Positions 43,253 to 52,416 are shown, counted from the stretch's first letter. The stretch: DNA of 64,000 bases from Bradyrhizobium sp. Ash2021 (GCF_031202265.1 NZ_CP100604.1:8042501-8106500), one strand, 5' to 3'. The notes: generated from the letters alone by a model not told the origin. Program-made: numbers and translations.

Positions 43253-43918
43253 ATGGCAAAGGAAGCAACGATGGTGGCGCCGCCGCCGGCGCGGCGGGCG
43301 AGCGGCGGCCGTCCCACCCGGGAGGAGGCCCTGCGGCGTGACGCGCGCCTGCTCGACGTCGCAACCAAGCTGTTCATGGAGCGAGGTTATGATTGCACCT
43401 CGATCGATGCGGTCGCGGAAACCGCCGGCATCAGCAAGCCGACCGTCTACGCGCGTTATCACGACAAGCGCGATCTGTTCACGGCCGTGCTGCGAGCCAC
43501 GATCCAGCGCTGGCTGGCTCCGCTGTCGGCGGCGGCCGAGGCCGCCAAGGTCAACCCCAGGAGCGTCGAGACGACGTTGCACGATCTTAGCCGGCACCTG
43601 CTGGCCCACTCCCGGATTCCCGAGGTGGTCATGTTGCGCCGAACCCTGGCAGCGCAGGCCGTCCAGTTTCCGGAACTTGCAAAGCTCGCGCATGAAGAGG
43701 GTTGGCTGCGCGGGGTTCGGGCCGTCGCAATCCTGCTTCAGCAGTTCGCCGACCGCGGCCAGATCAAGGTTGACGATCCCGCAATTGCGGCCGACCTGTT
43801 CCTGAGCCTGGTGCTGGGGAACGACAAACACCACGGCATCGTCACCCGCCCAAAGTTTCAGGAACAACGGAGAGAGGCCGCCGTCAAACTGTTCCTGAAC
43901 GGCGTGAGGCCTCGCTGA
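43253..43918 (+). CDS. TetR/AcrR-family transcriptional regulator
   Basis: 221 residues. An Ala/Pro/Arg-rich start (residues 1-25) precedes the HTH at about 28-75: LLDVATKLFMERGYDCTSID then AVAETAGISKPTVYARYHDK. A C-terminal ligand-binding part (AefR-like, with SRHLLAHSRIPEVVMLRRTL and NGVRPR at the end) follows. It is expected to repress a nearby efflux or detoxification gene until a ligand binds. Matching operator-like sequences upstream of its own gene and of the patatin / isochorismatase-emrAB divergent promoter suggest the target. No other ligand clue. Confidence 0.9.
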   Translation: MAKEATMVAPPPARRASGGRPTREEALRRDARLLDVATKLFMERGYDCTSIDAVAETAGISKPTVYARYHDKRDLFTAVLRATIQRWLAPLSAAAEAAKVNPRSVETTLHDLSRHLLAHSRIPEVVMLRRTLAAQAVQFPELAKLAHEEGWLRGVRAVAILLQQFADRGQIKVDDPAIAADLFLSLVLGNDKHHGIVTRPKFQEQRREAAVKLFLNGVRPR

Positions 43919-43932
43919 GGTCCGGCCTGCAC

Positions 43933-44160
43933 CTAGCCTTGCGCGAATTTGAGCGCTGAAACAGGCCCCTTTCCAGGGTGTCCTGTGATGGAGATTCGCA
44001 GGCCGTGGAGATCGTCAAGCCAGATGGCCTCCACCGTTCCCGCCGTTCCGTCGGTGAGGACCACGGCCTTGCCGACAAGCTGCGCGTCCGCCTCCTCCAA
44101 GGCGTGGAGGATCGTCAACGCATGACGCTTCACAGCGGTCGTGGCGGCCTCGCCTGTCAT
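43933..44160 (-). CDS. small conserved-looking protein, possibly PRC-barrel-like
   Basis: 75 residues: MTGEAATTAVKRHALTILHALEEADAQLV, then GKAVVLTDGTAGTVEAIWLDDLHGLRISITGHP and PVSALKFAQG. A short helix is followed by alternating beta strands with GKAV.LTDGTAG..E.I, reminiscent of a PRC-barrel, but the assignment is weak. Its start overlaps the stop of the patatin-like gene by 4 bases on the same strand, so it is probably co-transcribed with it. No signal peptide. Confidence 0.6.
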   Translation of the reverse strand: MTGEAATTAVKRHALTILHALEEADAQLVGKAVVLTDGTAGTVEAIWLDDLHGLRISITGHPGKGPVSALKFAQG

Positions 44161-45356
44161 TGCGACACAGCCGGTCTTCGATAACGAAAACCGCCCAGCA
44201 AGGAACCATCGGACGGCGGCGCCTTCGCCCAGAAATCACCGGCTTTCGCCTTGTCATATCCGTATTGATAAAGCGAACGCATATAGCCTGTTTCAAAACC
44301 GAACGAGCCTGGCGAGGGAACATCCTTGTCGATGTAAGTCAGATTGAATCCGAGGCTGTTGCGGCGGGCGAAGTCATACGTCCCATAGAGAACCGAGCGG
44401 ATTTGCGTCTTTGTGACGGAAGCCGAAGCGCGCGCGGCAATGTCGATCGTGCTGTTCGGCACCAGCTGGAAGTCCCGCTCCACTTTATCATTTACCAGGA
44501 CGTAGATGTTCATCCGCAGCCCTCTGGCGAGCGCTCCGTTTCGCGACAGGAATGCTTCCGGCAGCGTCAGGACCGGTGCCGTCACGCCTCCATCCACATG
44601 CATCTCCTGGAAGCGATGCCCGTTCGCTTCCGCGTCAATCAGCATCGGCGGGAAAACCACCGGGATGCTTGCGGACGCGGCCAGGACATCCCTGAACAGA
44701 TCCAGCGCCTGGGTGGACCCGATCGCGGCGATGCGGCCCATATCCCAGATGACGGTGCGTTGCGTATCGATATTGGTCGTTACGACGAGGAGCTTTCTGC
44801 CCTTGGCATTTTCGGCGGCGATTGCCGCAAGCGTGTCGCGGCCGACATAGCGGGCAATGAGCTCGCGCAGATGGGTGTTGCCAAACAGGCCGGATCCGAA
44901 AACCGCGCGGACGATGCTTGGGGTGTTGAGCAGGCTTTCAGCGATGCCGCTGGTATAGATCTCGCGCAACGTCACGTCGTAGGCCGGGCCGAGAAATGCA
45001 AATGGTGCAATCAGGGCGCCGGTGCTCACCCCCGAAACCGCTGAGAATGTGGGGCGCGTCCCCGCCGCGGACCAGCCATTCAACACCCCCGCGCCGAAGG
45101 CGCCATCGGCGCCACCTCCCGACAATGCAAGATAGCTGACCGGGCCAGATCGAGGATACACATCTGTGCTGAGAAACCTCGATGCCGGTTCGTCCGCATA
45201 TCTCCGCAGTTCGCTGAGGTCCAACACCGTCGAGGCTGCCGCATTGGATGCGGTGTACGGTGTTCGCGGAAGGGAGCTGCAGCCGGCAAGAATCAACATT
45301 GCAGCCAACAGCGCGAATGGCCGGACAAGCAACTGGCGAAAGGAGCACGTGACCAT
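44157..45356 (-). CDS. patatin-like phospholipase lipoprotein
   Basis: 399 residues. The lipoprotein signal (MVTCSFRQLLVRPFALLAAM, then LILAGC with lipobox Cys) implies anchoring in a membrane. The patatin fold is clear: oxyanion hole in LALSGGGADGAFGAG near residue 75, the nucleophile elbow GVSTG near 107, and the catalytic Asp in MHVDGGV near 245. It should hydrolyse ester bonds of phospholipids through a Ser-Asp dyad. The ATG at 45356 follows a ribosome site. It is divergent from the isochorismatase / emrAB operon across a region with a putative TetR operator. The C-terminal part (YIDKDVPSPGSFGFETGYMR) is family-specific. Confidence 0.88.
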   Translation of the reverse strand: MVTCSFRQLLVRPFALLAAMLILAGCSSLPRTPYTASNAAASTVLDLSELRRYADEPASRFLSTDVYPRSGPVSYLALSGGGADGAFGAGVLNGWSAAGTRPTFSAVSGVSTGALIAPFAFLGPAYDVTLREIYTSGIAESLLNTPSIVRAVFGSGLFGNTHLRELIARYVGRDTLAAIAAENAKGRKLLVVTTNIDTQRTVIWDMGRIAAIGSTQALDLFRDVLAASASIPVVFPPMLIDAEANGHRFQEMHVDGGVTAPVLTLPEAFLSRNGALARGLRMNIYVLVNDKVERDFQLVPNSTIDIAARASASVTKTQIRSVLYGTYDFARRNSLGFNLTYIDKDVPSPGSFGFETGYMRSLYQYGYDKAKAGDFWAKAPPSDGSLLGGFRYRRPAVSQ

Positions 45357-45394
45357 TTCCCGCCTCTTGTCAGCTCCCCGGATCTGGATTATAT

Positions 45395-45415
45395 AAACAA
45401 TACGATACGGTTTGG
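45395..45415. promoter_or_regulatory. putative TetR operator, copy 2
   Basis: AAACAATACGATACGGTTTG (45395 onward) contains inverted AAAC/GTTT ends. Its complement carries ACCGTATCGT, matching copy 1 upstream of the TetR gene. It lies 39 bases before the patatin start, in the divergent promoter region. Confidence 0.6.
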
Positions 45416-45564
45416 TTTCCGCATGGTTAGCGTTATGAACGCGACTTGTAAAGTTAGTCTTAAAGGGCTGATTGCGCGCACCGGTCGCGGAACCGGCCAT
45501 TGCCAGGCTCGGGCGCTTGCAACGCCCCGCACCCATCACGCCGCGAGCAGGAACAGGACCAGCA

Positions 45565-46233
45565 ATGGCAGACAATCTTTCGATCGATCGCCGGACGAGC
45601 GCGCTGCTCGTCATGGATTTCCAGACGCTGATCGTCGACAACTATGCCGCCGGTGCGGAGGCGCTGCTCGATCGAACGGCGAAGCTGATCGCCGCGGCGC
45701 GCACAGCCGGGATGCGGGTGATCTATGTGGTCGTCGGCTTCCGCGCCGACTATCCGGAAGTCAGCGAACGAAATGCGACGTTCAACGGGCTCAAGGCCTC
45801 GGGTGCATTCGCCCCGGGTGCCGAAAATGCGAAGATCCATCCCGCCGTCGCGCCGCTGGCCGAGGAAATCGTCGTCACCAAGCATCGGGTGAGTGCCTTC
45901 GCCGGGACCGATCTCGACCTGATACTGCGTGCCAACGGCATCGACACCCTGATCCTGACGGGGATCGCCACCAGCGGCGTCGTACTCTCGACCCTGCGCC
46001 ATGCCGCCGACGCGGACTACACACTGCTGGTCGTCGGCGATTGCTGCTCGGACGGCGACGAGGAAGCGCATCGGGTGCTGCTGGAGAAGGTCTTTCCGCG
46101 GCAGGCCACCATCACGACGGCGGCGGCAGTCGCGCAGGCCACCGGGGGCTGGGCGGTAGACGCCGTCGCTGCTCCGCATCCATCGCACCGGCAGGCGCTC
46201 TCGCCTTCCTCGACGGAAAGAACGCGAGCCTGA
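45565..46233 (+). CDS. isochorismatase-like hydrolase without the catalytic Cys
   Basis: 222 residues starting MADNLSIDRRTSALLVMDFQ. The catalytic Asp is in LLVMDFQTLIVDNY, and the Lys in VVTKHRVSAFAGTDLD near residue 105. The loop normally carrying the nucleophile reads LTGIATSGVVLSTLRHAADA, with Val where the family usually has Cys. The protein may therefore be an inactive or differently working member. It precedes emrA by 57 bases on the same strand. A 30-residue low-complexity C-terminus follows the domain. An upstream extension to 45472 lacks family sequence and is omitted. Confidence 0.82.
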   Translation: MADNLSIDRRTSALLVMDFQTLIVDNYAAGAEALLDRTAKLIAAARTAGMRVIYVVVGFRADYPEVSERNATFNGLKASGAFAPGAENAKIHPAVAPLAEEIVVTKHRVSAFAGTDLDLILRANGIDTLILTGIATSGVVLSTLRHAADADYTLLVVGDCCSDGDEEAHRVLLEKVFPRQATITTAAAVAQATGGWAVDAVAAPHPSHRQALSPSSTERTRA

Positions 46234-46290
46234 CGCGAAACCTAACTGACGCATGTGATGCGCGGACGGCAGGAAGAGAAAGAGCAAGTC

Positions 46291-47580
46291 ATGGCTAATC
46301 CGAACGAAATCGATCCGAAATTCCACAGCGCCGGCGCCGAGCAAAGCGGCCTCCACGGTCCTGAGGATAAGATCTATCGTCTGACGCGCATTCTGCCGGA
46401 GGCCAAGGGTGCGTCACGCGCAGGCGAGGCTGCAAAGCCGGAATTGAAAACCCGGCCAGCCGATCGCAAGCTCGAGGCGAGGCCATCGGCGGAACCACCC
46501 CTCGCCGCTGCGGCGGCCGGTTCCGCGACCTCGAAAAGATCGCTGCGGCGGCCGTTGATGTTCGCATTGCTGCCCGCGGCGCTCGTCGTCGGCGGATATT
46601 TTTATGTGACCGGCGGGGCGGTGATGTCGACGGACAATGCCTATGTGCAGGCCGACATGGTCGGACTGTCTACCGACGTGTCCGGAATCGTCCGTGAAGT
46701 CTCGGTTCACGACAATCAGAAGGTCGCGAAGGGCGACGTCCTGTTCAAGCTCGACGATCTGCAGTTTCGGCTCGCGCAGGATCGCGCCGAGGCCCAGATC
46801 GGAAATACGCGAAATGATCTCGTTGCGCTGCAGGCCAGTTACCGCAACCTGCAGGCCCAGGTTGAACAGGCACAGAAAGATGTTGACTTCAACATGGTCA
46901 ACTTCCAGCGCCAGGAGCAGCTGATTGCCAACAACTTCACGCCAAGGGCCACCTTCGATGCCGCCCGCAATACGCTTCAAGGGTCGCAGCAGAAGCTTGC
47001 TTCGCTGAATGCGCAGCTCGCCGGCATCGCCGCGAACCTCAACGGCCATCCCGACGCGCCGATCGAGGATCATCCGCGATACAAGGATGCATTGGCCGCG
47101 CGCGACGAGGCTGCGCGCCAGCTTGCGCACACCATCGTGCGGGCACCCTTCGCCGGCATTGTGACCAACGTGCCGTCGCTGCAGCCGGGCCAGTATCTTG
47201 CCGCCGCAGCCGTCGCATTCAACATCGTCTCGACGGATCACGTCTGGGTTCAGGCGAGCCCGAAGGAAACCGAACTGACCTACGTCAAGCCCGAACAGAA
47301 AGTCACGGTCGACGTCGATACCTATCCGGGCGAGCGCTGGGCCGGAACCGTCGACAGCATAAGTCCGGCATCCGCCTCGAGCTTCTCGCTGCTTCCGGCC
47401 GAGAATACCAGCGGTAACTGGGTCAAGGTCGTCCAGCGTATTCCGATGCGCGTCCTGGTCAAGAATGCACCCGGCAAGCCGCCGCTGCGCGTCGGCATGA
47501 GCGTGGAGGTGAGTGTCGACACCGGCCATGCGCGCGGATTTCCCAGTTTCGTCACCAGTCTGTTCGGGTCAGGAAGCTGA
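46291..47580 (+). CDS. EmrA-like membrane-fusion protein of an efflux pump
   Basis: 429 residues. A polar N-terminal region of about 85 residues (longer than usual) precedes one membrane anchor (about 90-107, LMFALLPAALVVGGYFYVTG). The HlyD/EmrA core follows: STDNAYVQADMVGLSTDVSG, a long coiled-coil hairpin (about 150-250), and a second lipoyl half with IVRAPFAGIVTNVPSLQPGQ. It bridges an MFS pump to an outer-membrane channel. The pump gene follows after 2 bases. ATG 46291 is preferred; earlier in-frame codons overlap the spacer. No TolC-like gene is present here. Confidence 0.88.
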   Translation: MANPNEIDPKFHSAGAEQSGLHGPEDKIYRLTRILPEAKGASRAGEAAKPELKTRPADRKLEARPSAEPPLAAAAAGSATSKRSLRRPLMFALLPAALVVGGYFYVTGGAVMSTDNAYVQADMVGLSTDVSGIVREVSVHDNQKVAKGDVLFKLDDLQFRLAQDRAEAQIGNTRNDLVALQASYRNLQAQVEQAQKDVDFNMVNFQRQEQLIANNFTPRATFDAARNTLQGSQQKLASLNAQLAGIAANLNGHPDAPIEDHPRYKDALAARDEAARQLAHTIVRAPFAGIVTNVPSLQPGQYLAAAAVAFNIVSTDHVWVQASPKETELTYVKPEQKVTVDVDTYPGERWAGTVDSISPASASSFSLLPAENTSGNWVKVVQRIPMRVLVKNAPGKPPLRVGMSVEVSVDTGHARGFPSFVTSLFGSGS

Positions 47581-47582
47581 AC

Positions 47583-49124
47583 ATGGCGGATGCCGCCGCA
47601 AATGCTCCGCGACCGATCAACCGGCCCGCGGTTACGCTGTGCGTCATCCTCGCCGTGATCATGCAGGCGCTGGATACGACAATCGCCAATGTCGCGCTCC
47701 CCTATATGCAGGGCAGCGTGTCGGCGAGCGCGGATCAGATCAACTGGGTGCTGACCTCCTATATCGTGGCCGCGGCCATCATGACCCCGCCATCGGGGTT
47801 TCTTGCCAACAGGTTCGGCCGCAAGCGCGTCCTGATGACGGCCGTCGTCGGCTTCGTGCTGGCGTCCGTGCTGTGCGGCATTGCGCAATCGCTGGTCCAG
47901 ATCGTGGCGTTCCGGTTGCTGCAAGGGTTCTTCGGCGCGGCGCTGGTTCCACTCGGCCAGTCCGTTCTGCTCGATATTTATACGGTGGAAGAACGCGGAT
48001 CTGCGATGGCTCTGTTCGGCGTATCGGTGATGGTGGGGCCGGTGCTGGGGCCGGTGATCGGCGGCTGGCTGACCGACCACTACAGCTGGCGATGGGTATT
48101 CTATATCAACGTGCCCCTGGGAGTGCTCGCCTTCGCCGGCATATCGTACTTTCTGAGAGAGACCAAGACCAGCGCGGCAGCGAAGCTCGACTGGCTCGGA
48201 TTTGGCAGCTTGAGCCTCGCCATTGCCGCCATGCAGGTGTTTCTGGACCGGGGCGCGCAACTTGACTGGTTCTCCTCCTTCGAAATCCTGATTGAAGCGG
48301 TCGTCTGCGCATCGGCACTTTACATCTTCCTCGTCCACACCTTTACGGCGAAAAATTCCTTCGTAAATCCCAGACTGTTTCTCGATCGAAACTTCTCGGT
48401 CGGGGTGCTGTTCATCTTCATCGTCGGGATAACCTATCTGGCATCGCTGGCGTTGCTGACGCCCTATTTGCAGACCCTGATGGGTTATCCCGTGGTGACC
48501 GCAGGTATCGTCATGGGCCCGCGCGGCCTGGGCACCATGGCGTGCATGTTCCTGGTCGGGCGCCTCGTCGGACGGATCGATACCAGGCTGCTGATCCTGA
48601 TCGGCCTGCTGCTGACCGCCTGGGCCATGTACGACATGACCGGATGGAATCCGAACGTCTCGCAGTGGACGATCGCAGTAACCGGATTCATCCAGGGAGC
48701 GGGACTTGGATTCCTGTTCGTCCCGCTCAACACCGTCACCTTCGCTACACTTGCGCCCGAGCAGCGGGCGGACGGCACCGGTCTGTTCAACCTCTCCCGT
48801 AACGTCGGATCCAGCGTCGGGATATCGGTCGTCTCCTATCTGCTGATCAGAAACAATCAGGTCAATCACGCGACCATTGCCAGCCATGTCACAGCCTTCA
48901 ATCACGCCTTCGACAACGGCATTGTGCGGCAGACCTTGAGTCCCTGGACCGCAAGCGGACGCGCGGCGCTCGATCAGGCCATCCAGACGCAGGCTTCCAT
49001 CATCAGCTACATCGACGATTTCAAGCTGATGATGATCCTCGCGCTTGCCGCCATTCCCCTCGTCCTTCTGCTGCGGAGCGCGCCTGCGTCCAGCGAAAAC
49101 GACCATGCGATGGTGATGGAATGA
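47583..49124 (+). CDS. EmrB/DHA2-family MFS efflux pump
   Basis: 513 residues with 14 predicted helices. The family landmarks are LDTTIANVALPYMQGSVSAS near residue 27, motif A (FLANRFGRKRVLMTAVVGF) near 70, and LLQGFFGAALVPLGQSVLL near 115. Motif C (VMVGPVLGPVIGGWLTDHYS) lies near 150. DHA2 members expel hydrophobic drugs or fatty acids by proton antiport together with an EmrA partner, here the preceding gene (2-base gap). It probably serves export of compounds sensed by the TetR regulator at 43253, which is inference from shared operator-like sequence. No terminator is evident immediately after it. Confidence 0.92.
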   Translation: MADAAANAPRPINRPAVTLCVILAVIMQALDTTIANVALPYMQGSVSASADQINWVLTSYIVAAAIMTPPSGFLANRFGRKRVLMTAVVGFVLASVLCGIAQSLVQIVAFRLLQGFFGAALVPLGQSVLLDIYTVEERGSAMALFGVSVMVGPVLGPVIGGWLTDHYSWRWVFYINVPLGVLAFAGISYFLRETKTSAAAKLDWLGFGSLSLAIAAMQVFLDRGAQLDWFSSFEILIEAVVCASALYIFLVHTFTAKNSFVNPRLFLDRNFSVGVLFIFIVGITYLASLALLTPYLQTLMGYPVVTAGIVMGPRGLGTMACMFLVGRLVGRIDTRLLILIGLLLTAWAMYDMTGWNPNVSQWTIAVTGFIQGAGLGFLFVPLNTVTFATLAPEQRADGTGLFNLSRNVGSSVGISVVSYLLIRNNQVNHATIASHVTAFNHAFDNGIVRQTLSPWTASGRAALDQAIQTQASIISYIDDFKLMMILALAAIPLVLLLRSAPASSENDHAMVME

Positions 49125-49165
49125 ACAGCGTTCGGAATTGTCCGAAGCATGAAGGAAGCAAAACA

Positions 49166-49393
49166 ATGTACAAAGTTTTCCTAGCAATCATCCTGCTGTC
49201 CATTCCGGTTCCGACGGGCGCCCTGGCTCATAGCGGCTCGGAGCAGGAGCAACAGGCATGCACCCGCGACGTGCAGCGTTTCTGCCGCAAGCTGATGGAT
49301 CAGGGCGACTTCACCATTCTGGCCTGCCTCAAGGAAAATCGTCCGAAGCTTTCTCCCGCGTGCCGCGGCGTGCTGGTCAGCCACGGGCAATAG
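49166..49393 (+). CDS. small secreted cysteine-rich protein
   Basis: 75 residues starting MYKVFLAIILLSIPVPTGAL, a signal peptide cleaved near ALA-H. The mature part carries cysteines in ACTRDVQRFCRKLMDQGD and ACLKENRPKLSPACRGV, the layout of the cysteine-rich repeat seen in FGF-receptor-like Cys-rich proteins, here one unit. It follows emrB by 41 bases and is probably the last gene of the isochorismatase-emrAB operon. Its role is unknown. Confidence 0.75.
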   Translation: MYKVFLAIILLSIPVPTGALAHSGSEQEQQACTRDVQRFCRKLMDQGDFTILACLKENRPKLSPACRGVLVSHGQ

Positions 49394-49603
49394 CCGACGA
49401 CCGCGTCCGTGCGATGCAGGCGACGACGAAAGCAAGTTAAGCTTGAGGGGACATGGGGAGGACTCATGGCCGGAGAGCGACGACGCCATTTATGCCTGCA
49501 GGACGCAGCGATGGAAGGCATGCCCTCCTGCTCTCTCCCCTTGTGGGATCCGCTCGACGCGAAGTCCGATTTCACTGAGCGGAGTTGCCGCGAGAAGAAG
49601 GGC

Positions 49604-51115
49604 TCACCAGCTGGAAAAAGCACTCCCGAAGGGCGCGTGCCAAAACGGCGCTGGGCGTGGGCGCGCGTAGCGGAAACCGCTCCTCGGACTGCGTCGCCGG
49701 CTGGTGATGCCTCCTTGCGGCTCGCCGTTCAACAGCACCACGAATTCCGTGCCCTTGCCGGTTTCCGGGCTCAACCCCTCGTCCGTTATGATCAGGGAAG
49801 ATCGCGGCGCCACGGCGATGCGATCCAATGCGTCCTGCGGAATGACGATGCGGTCGAGCGCGGCCTTCGCGCTGTCCGGGTCCGTCGGCATCGGCTCGAC
49901 GTCGCGGCCACTACTCCCGCGCGCCCGGCCGTGTGGCTCAACTGTGCTGCTGGGCGGACGTTCGCCGCCCAATGAGACGACGCTCCATCGCAAGTGGTCA
50001 TCGTCGCTCGCGTGCTCGCTGGCGGTGAAGACATGCGTACCGATTGGACGATCGGGATCTGCGATCGTGACCGGGCTTTCAAAGATCGGCTCAAACGCTC
50101 GGCGGACATAAAGCCGCTGGGTCTTGCGGCTGATCAACACCGATACCGGCGCGCGTTCGCGCGCGGCCTGGCGCGCCGCCTCGGCCGCCGCGGCCCGCGC
50201 AGTCTCCGCAGCGACGGCGGCTTCACGCGCAGAGGCGACTGCATCGAGCTTCGATTGCAGATCCGCCTTGGCGGCATCCCACTGCAGCTGCAGCTCGGCG
50301 GCCCTTGCGACGGCCTGCGCCTTGGCGCCCTCGGCCTGCTCCTTTGCCTCCGGCGAGTTGGCAGAACCAAGTGCAGTCTCGGCGGCGGCCAATTTCGCCT
50401 CGGCCTTGAGCTTCAGATTTTCTGCCGCGCGCGCGGGCGCCGTGGCCCGCGCGGCCTCCCGGGCGGCCGTCCCCGCGGCGAGCCTCGCCTGGACGGCTTT
50501 CTTCGCCGCCTCCTGGGCTTCAGCGGTACGGGCGGCGGCTAAAGCGGCCACACCGGGCTTCGGTTGGAACAGAACCGGATGGGTAAGCTCAACCGGCGCC
50601 ACGTCGCCTGGCGTCACGATGACCCGCATGCCAATCGCAGTCGCGTCGAACAGGCGTGCGGCGAAGTCGTAGGGCATCCGGACACAGCCATGGGACGCCG
50701 GATGGCCGGGCAGGACACCGCCGTGGAGTGCGATGCCTGACCAGGTGATGCGTTGCATGTGCGGCATGTAGGCATCGTCATACAGGTTCGAGTAATGATC
50801 CTCTTCTTTCTCGATGACGCTGAAGATTCCGGCGGGCGTTTCGCGTCCCTTCTGGCCGCTCGACACCGGCGCCCGCAGGATCCAGCCCTTGGCGTCGTAG
50901 ACCGTGATCCGCTGGTCGCGCAGCGAAACGATCGCCATGATCGGATCGCCGGCGGTGCGCGACTCGATCGAATCGACCGAGCGTTCGCTCTGACCGCTTC
51001 TGGCGATGGCATGATCTCCGGCCGCGATAAGCACGACGAGAGCCACAATGGCAAGATGCCCGGGCCGCAGTCGCCTCTCGCCGTTCCACTTCACACAACG
51101 AGAGGTCATGCTCAT
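49604..51115 (-). CDS. L,D-transpeptidase with coiled-coil insert and degenerate second YkuD-like unit
   Basis: 503 residues. A signal/anchor segment (about 18-38, LAIVALVVLIAAGDHAIA) is followed by a YkuD L,D-transpeptidase domain: GIALHGGVLPGHPASHGCVRMPYDFA near 130, with the catalytic SHGC. An Ala/Glu-rich coiled coil (about 195-315) comes next. A second YkuD-like beta section (VSVLISRKTQRLYVRRAFEP, PIGTHVFTASE) without Cys-His follows, and an Arg-rich tail. It probably forms 3-3 crosslinks in peptidoglycan or ties proteins to it. The start at 51115 is the first ATG before the signal. The coiled coil may reach through the cell wall. Confidence 0.86.
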   Translation of the reverse strand: MSMTSRCVKWNGERRLRPGHLAIVALVVLIAAGDHAIARSGQSERSVDSIESRTAGDPIMAIVSLRDQRITVYDAKGWILRAPVSSGQKGRETPAGIFSVIEKEEDHYSNLYDDAYMPHMQRITWSGIALHGGVLPGHPASHGCVRMPYDFAARLFDATAIGMRVIVTPGDVAPVELTHPVLFQPKPGVAALAAARTAEAQEAAKKAVQARLAAGTAAREAARATAPARAAENLKLKAEAKLAAAETALGSANSPEAKEQAEGAKAQAVARAAELQLQWDAAKADLQSKLDAVASAREAAVAAETARAAAAEAARQAARERAPVSVLISRKTQRLYVRRAFEPIFESPVTIADPDRPIGTHVFTASEHASDDDHLRWSVVSLGGERPPSSTVEPHGRARGSSGRDVEPMPTDPDSAKAALDRIVIPQDALDRIAVAPRSSLIITDEGLSPETGKGTEFVVLLNGEPQGGITSRRRSPRSGFRYARPRPAPFWHAPFGSAFSSW

Positions 51116-51234
51116 CGCATCTGATCGGCTCTAGGCCAGGTTGTGATCAAGTAGATTCATAACGTAACGCCATTCGGTCGGACTTAGCGTCGATCAAAGC
51201 CTCTTGCACCGCACGGCCGGACCATACATCCGGG

Positions 51235-52416
51235 TCATTTCCGGACCTGAGCTGCAACGAGCAGGTCCGCTTTGCGAGGATGAGCCGACGTGGTCCGGAT
51301 CACGCTGTGACGGTCCCGCGCAGCCAGCCGGGTGCGCTTCCTGACATCCGATTTCGCGTGTTGGGTTTTCGTCCCGCCGTGGTGCGCGGCATATTCCGTG
51401 CCGTCGATCGGTGCCAGATGCGGCGGATCTCGATCGAGATAGGGTCGCCCGATTCCAAACTCCTTGCCGTGTGCATCAATCCATTTCCAGAGGCTTTCAG
51501 TGGAAGTCCATCGCTCCGCCTGGGTCGCGCCTTTGACGCTCACGACATCGGCGGCAAGCCCGTGGCCATAGCCGCCGCGGGAGCTCCCGCCATGGTATGA
51601 CCTGTCAGTCGCCGCCTTCAGGCCGCTTGCGATCGATTGACGGTAGTCATCGCGGAACGCGCTGGTGATGCCAGGCGACAGCCCGGCCTGCTCCGCCGCG
51701 CGAAGCGTATAGTAGAGCTTGAGCTTGAAGCTTCGATCCATGCCTCCGATCACGTAGTCGATTATCGGCATGCCGGCTTTTTCCGCCGCCTTCGGATCCT
51801 TCCACGCGAAGTTCTCCGGGACGAGGGTGACGAAGCTTCTGGTGACCGTCACCGTTTTGTGCCTCTTCTTGATGGCCACTTTCCTGCGTTCATGCACCTT
51901 GATGGTGTCCTCCTTGGGCGTCCGCTGGTAGAGCTCCCACAGGTATCGGTCGATGCAGATGTCCGCTACCAGGCACTCGTCGATGGTTTCGATGGTGCTC
52001 ACAGCCTCCCTGGCGTCGTTTGGCACCGGATCGGGCGTGTTCGCTGTCGCCACCTGCACGGGCGGTGTTTCGGGCGGCCGCATCTGCGACGGTTCCGGCA
52101 ACGCAGCCCAGATGATCGATTCCGGCTCGTCCGAGGCCGCCGTCGTATCGGTGGACATGCTCTTCACCGATTCAGCGACTGTCGCCACGTCAGCGTTGGC
52201 GACAGCGGTGTTGCTCACTGCGGCTGCCTGCGGTGCGTCCGCGCGTTCGGCGTTGGCGGTGAGAGCTGGAGCGCGGCGGTCCTCGATCGGCACTGCGCCG
52301 GCGTTCTCGATGCTGGCCGAACCGAGGCCAGCAGTCCGGGCGACGACCCAGCTCGCGAGAACGACCGTTCCGCACAACGCTGCCCCCACTGTCGCAAACC
52401 GCCGCGGGTTCATCAT
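51235..52416 (-). CDS. M15-type D-Ala-D-Ala carboxypeptidase-like protein (VanY/DacY fold)
   Basis: About 393 residues. An N-terminal anchor (MMNPRRFATVGAALCGTVVL) precedes a long Ala/Thr/Pro-rich spacer (about 40-170). The peptidase domain follows near residue 200: ITSAFRDDYRQS, RSYHGGSSRGGYGHGLAADVV with the metal-binding HxxxxxD set, and DPPHLAPIDG with the last His. This layout matches the M15/VanY group that trims D-alanine from stem peptides. It sits downstream of an L,D-transpeptidase in the same direction, so both may remodel the same wall. A positively charged C-terminal tail is unusual. Confidence 0.78.
   Translation of the reverse strand: MMNPRRFATVGAALCGTVVLASWVVARTAGLGSASIENAGAVPIEDRRAPALTANAERADAPQAAAVSNTAVANADVATVAESVKSMSTDTTAASDEPESIIWAALPEPSQMRPPETPPVQVATANTPDPVPNDAREAVSTIETIDECLVADICIDRYLWELYQRTPKEDTIKVHERRKVAIKKRHKTVTVTRSFVTLVPENFAWKDPKAAEKAGMPIIDYVIGGMDRSFKLKLYYTLRAAEQAGLSPGITSAFRDDYRQSIASGLKAATDRSYHGGSSRGGYGHGLAADVVSVKGATQAERWTSTESLWKWIDAHGKEFGIGRPYLDRDPPHLAPIDGTEYAAHHGGTKTQHAKSDVRKRTRLAARDRHSVIRTTSAHPRKADLLVAAQVRK

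Noticed and set aside
47322..49187. 621-codon frame on the minus strand opposite emrB
   Set aside because: Composition of an antisense shadow (Asp/His/Gln/Arg-rich) and no homology features.
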